From the NCBI GenBank assembly GCA_021775195.1, contig JAJFIG010000421.1:1-7691 (forward strand): a DNA stretch of 7,691 bases. Direction: 5' to 3'. Shown in pieces: positions 5,348 through 7,691 of this stretch. Positions within the stretch are counted from its first letter, which is position 1. Every line of letters begins with the position of its first letter. The translations under genes and the position numbers were made by a program. Origin of the DNA: Rhodospirillales bacterium (GTDB lineage: Bacteria > Pseudomonadota > Alphaproteobacteria > Rhodospirillales > 2-02-FULL-58-16). The notes below the pieces were generated by a model, which did not search any database, was not told the DNA's origin, and saw only the letters and a program-made list of their open reading frames with translations.

Positions 5348-7587
5348 ACGTGGACCTTCTGGAACTTGCCACCTTTCGTGTGACCGGAAAAAAATCGGGC
5401 GACGATCTGGACGATGTCGGGGACCTGAACCTTCGTCCCATTCTTTTCAGCCATCACGGGGACCTGACGACGCTGCGCTACGACTACCCGTTGGTCTTGG
5501 TGAAGGGCGGGGACGATGCCGGTATCCGGTCTCTCTCGGACGTCGTCGACGGCGTCCTGCGGGACGTCGCCCCCGAGGGTATCAAGGGCGAGCGTCTGCG
5601 CCAGCAACTGATCGGTCTCGAGACCGAGATACGGACGCTCGTAGCGCGCGGGACCCAGGGGGCCCTGTCCAAGCTCATCGACCTGGCCGGGAACAATCTC
5701 CTTTCCCGGGCCGACGAGCCGAAACGGGAACAATTGACCGAAAGCCTGGACGCCGTCCGCGCGGCGCTGAAATACGATGGAACGCTCATCGATTGCAGTG
5801 AGAACGCGCCGGACGCGTTGTTGACCCATGCCTGGACCGCGGTTCAAAGGGGAAAAAACCGGCTGTTCGCGAAACGGGTCGACGAGATAATCCTGAAACT
5901 TTCCGACATCCTGAAGGCCGACTATATGAAGTCGGAAGCGGCGCGGACTCCGGATACCCTCAAGGGATCGGTCGGCACATCCTACGAGGATGTTTTCGAC
6001 TTCGAAGCGATGTCCCAGATCCTGGGGCGGGCCCCGACAATCGATCCGTTGCCCGATAGCCGTAAGCAACGGATTGAATCGGCCCTTGCCGTTCTGGAGT
6101 GCCAGAAATTTTTCGCGCCGACCGATGGTGGAGCAGGGAAGAAGCAGGGCGAGGGACCGTTCCAATTCATCTTCAATTCGTGCACGGATGCCGTGGACGC
6201 TTTCGAGGTGCGGATGCCGGAGATGGTCGCCCTGATCAAGGCTATTTCCATCGCCGAACTGGAAATCGACAACCGCTACAAGGAGTCGAAGCACGAACTG
6301 TTCTTCAGCCGGTTCGATGAAAGCTCGCTACGGCCGGCTGACCTGGAACTGTTCCCTTCCTATCTGGTCTGCATTCGCGATCATGACTGCTCCAGCGCCG
6401 AGAAGACGAAACTGATCGAAGTCCTTTCCTCCGATTTGCCGGTGAAAATCCTGGTCCAGAGCGACGATCTCCTGGACGACCTGTCGACCCGCCATGCGTC
6501 GGCGGGGATCAGGGGCTGCCAGCTTGCCAGCGTCGCGCTTGGGCTCAATACTGCCTATGTCCTGCAATCGAGCAGTTCCTGTCTTTATCAGTTGCGGGAC
6601 CGGATCGGGGAGGGCTTGGCCTATCCCGGACCGGCGCTGTTCAGCGTGTTCTCCGGGGCGACCGAAGACAATTCGGTTTTCCCGCCTTATCTGATGGCGG
6701 CATCGGCGATGGAGTCGCGGGCCTTTCCGGCCTTTACCTATGATCCTGCGGCCGGTTCGGATTGGGCTTCGCGGTTCGGTATCGGCGATAATCCGCGGGC
6801 GGATATCGACTGGCCGGTCTATGGCACCTGGTACGAGGACGAAGACCTGCAGAAGATTTCACTGGATGTCGCCTTTACGTTCGTCGAATTCGTGGCCTGC
6901 GACCCGCGGTACGCCGTGCACTTCGCGCGGGTTCCCAGGTCCGACTGGGATGACGACATGATGCCGGTAACGGAATACCTGGAACGTGAGACCGACGCGG
7001 TGCCGGATCGGGTTCCCTATATCCTGATGGCGGACGAAAGCAACGTCATCCACCGGATCGTCGTCGATGACCAGGTGGTCCATGCTGCGCGCAGGTGCCG
7101 GGAAATGTGGCACAGCCTGCAGGAACTGGGTGGAATCAACAGTTCCCACGCGCGGAAGCTACTGGACAAGGAGCGGGAACGCTGGGAGCAGGAAAAGGAG
7201 CGCGAGCTCGCCGAACTCAGGAGCCAGTTGGAGCAGGGCGCTAGCCAGGCGGCACCGGCCGTAAAGCCGGCTGAAACGGCTGAGCCGGCACCAGCCGAGG
7301 CGGCAACGGTCGAAGAGGCCGCGGTCGAGGAACCGCCCAGCGACGAGGCCTATATCGAGACCCCCCGCTGTACCACCTGCGATGAATGCACGCAGATCAA
7401 CGGCAAGATGTTCGCCTACGACGACAACAAACAGGCCTACATCGCCGACATCGACGCGGGATCCTACCGCCAGCTCGTCGAGGCGGCGGAAAGCTGCCAG
7501 GTTTCCATCATTCACCCTGGCAAGCCGCGGAATCCCGACGAGCCCAACCTCGAAGACCTCGTCCAGCGGGCGGAGCCGTTTTTGTAG
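5344..7587 (+). CDS. Uncharacterised 747-residue protein: degenerate PFOR-like TPP domain plus C-terminal ferredoxin module
   Basis: I do not recognise a named family. ATG 5344 is the only ATG after the in-frame stop at 5266-5268. Residues 1-330 are mostly helical-looking and charged, without a motif I know. Residues about 340-490 resemble the TPP domain of KorB/PFOR. SYLVCIRDHDCSS (339-351) aligns without gaps to the KorB TPP-Mg region, but GDGD has become RDHD and the following Asp-Asn has become S373-D374. YPGPALFSVFSG (427-438) and AMESRAFPAFTYDP (455-468) recall the family's YDGPSL and AVE-GYWPLYRYDP segments. Residues 603-632 are a charged, probably coiled helix, followed by an Ala/Pro/Glu-rich tether (633-672). 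The end is a single-cluster ferredoxin: C676-x2-C679-x2-C682 with a distant C718. There is no signal peptide or membrane segment. Its place after korAB suggests an accessory electron-transfer subunit of that enzyme, in the cytoplasm. Function is inferred, not demonstrated. Confidence 0.85.
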   Translation: MNVDLLELATFRVTGKKSGDDLDDVGDLNLRPILFSHHGDLTTLRYDYPLVLVKGGDDAGIRSLSDVVDGVLRDVAPEGIKGERLRQQLIGLETEIRTLVARGTQGALSKLIDLAGNNLLSRADEPKREQLTESLDAVRAALKYDGTLIDCSENAPDALLTHAWTAVQRGKNRLFAKRVDEIILKLSDILKADYMKSEAARTPDTLKGSVGTSYEDVFDFEAMSQILGRAPTIDPLPDSRKQRIESALAVLECQKFFAPTDGGAGKKQGEGPFQFIFNSCTDAVDAFEVRMPEMVALIKAISIAELEIDNRYKESKHELFFSRFDESSLRPADLELFPSYLVCIRDHDCSSAEKTKLIEVLSSDLPVKILVQSDDLLDDLSTRHASAGIRGCQLASVALGLNTAYVLQSSSSCLYQLRDRIGEGLAYPGPALFSVFSGATEDNSVFPPYLMAASAMESRAFPAFTYDPAAGSDWASRFGIGDNPRADIDWPVYGTWYEDEDLQKISLDVAFTFVEFVACDPRYAVHFARVPRSDWDDDMMPVTEYLERETDAVPDRVPYILMADESNVIHRIVVDDQVVHAARRCREMWHSLQELGGINSSHARKLLDKERERWEQEKERELAELRSQLEQGASQAAPAVKPAETAEPAPAEAATVEEAAVEEPPSDEAYIETPRCTTCDECTQINGKMFAYDDNKQAYIADIDAGSYRQLVEAAESCQVSIIHPGKPRNPDEPNLEDLVQRAEPFL

Positions 7588-7691
7588 GCCGACGCTAGGC
7601 GGGCCGGCACCAGTCCCCCTACGCTCCAAGGGGAGCTTCGGGCGACACTCCTACGCCTAAGCGCCTTCGCGCGCCAGACCACAAGGGTGGC
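7588..7691. other. Intergenic tail with weak hairpins, no gene seen
   Basis: After the TAG at 7585-7587 I see no convincing gene start, tRNA or repeat. Two overlapping weak hairpins are possible: CCCCT (7616-7620) with AGGGG (7629-7633), or GCTCC (7623-7627) with GGAGC (7632-7636) around an AAGG loop. They share bases, so only one can form at a time. Neither is followed by a T-run. This could be part of a transcript end for the operon, but support is slight. Confidence 0.3.

Noticed and set aside
4870..6294. Long minus-strand open frame (474 codons) spanning the end of korB, the gap and gene 5
   Set aside because: It has no recognisable motif and lies antisense to two well-supported genes. 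High-GC sequence commonly leaves such frames open.
7266..7289. Inverted repeat GCCGGCT / AGCCGGC inside gene 5
   Set aside because: It lies in the Ala/Pro/Glu linker, where repeated Ala and Pro codons easily produce such pairings.
1..7691. Mobile elements, CRISPR arrays, tRNA or rRNA genes
   Set aside because: No transposase motifs, terminal repeats, regularly spaced repeats or tRNA-like cloverleaf were seen by eye on either strand.

Overview
The window looks like bacterial chromosome from a high-GC organism. Coding density is high, codons favour G or C at third positions, and every gene I can support lies on the + strand. The protein sequences give me an impression of a proteobacterium, perhaps an alphaproteobacterium of the Rhodospirillales type. 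That rests on memory of protein style, not on a search, and should be held loosely.

Layout: (1) 1-717, the 3' part of an NfnA/SudB-type NAD(H)- and FAD-binding reductase subunit with an Asp/Cys3 [2Fe-2S] motif; its start lies upstream of the window. (2) 774-2279, the partner NfnB/SudA/GltD-like subunit with two N-terminal [4Fe-4S] motifs and two nucleotide-binding folds. (3) 2302-4263, a fused gamma-alpha subunit of a 2-oxoacid:ferredoxin oxidoreductase (KorA type) with an odd lysine/arginine-rich leader. (4) 4273-5247, the thiamine-diphosphate (TPP) beta subunit (KorB type). (5) 5344-7587, a 747-residue protein I cannot name. Its middle resembles a degenerate pyruvate:ferredoxin oxidoreductase (PFOR) TPP domain, and it ends in a single-cluster ferredoxin module on an Ala/Pro/Glu-rich tether. 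The gaps are 56, 22, 9 and 96 bp. The last gap holds two tandem hairpins and a possible coupled leader peptide. The final 104 bp after gene 5 hold no gene.

How they may work together (inference): KorAB oxidises a 2-oxoacid, probably 2-oxoglutarate, with CoA to an acyl-CoA, CO2 and low-potential electrons, or runs in reverse to fix CO2. The ferredoxin module of gene 5 is well placed to take up or deliver those electrons. The NfnAB pair would exchange them with NADH and NADPH, possibly by flavin-based electron bifurcation. The operon would then encode a 2-oxoacid:NAD(P)+ electron-transfer system. The most novel part is gene 5, an apparent TPP-domain pseudoenzyme with its own tethered ferredoxin.
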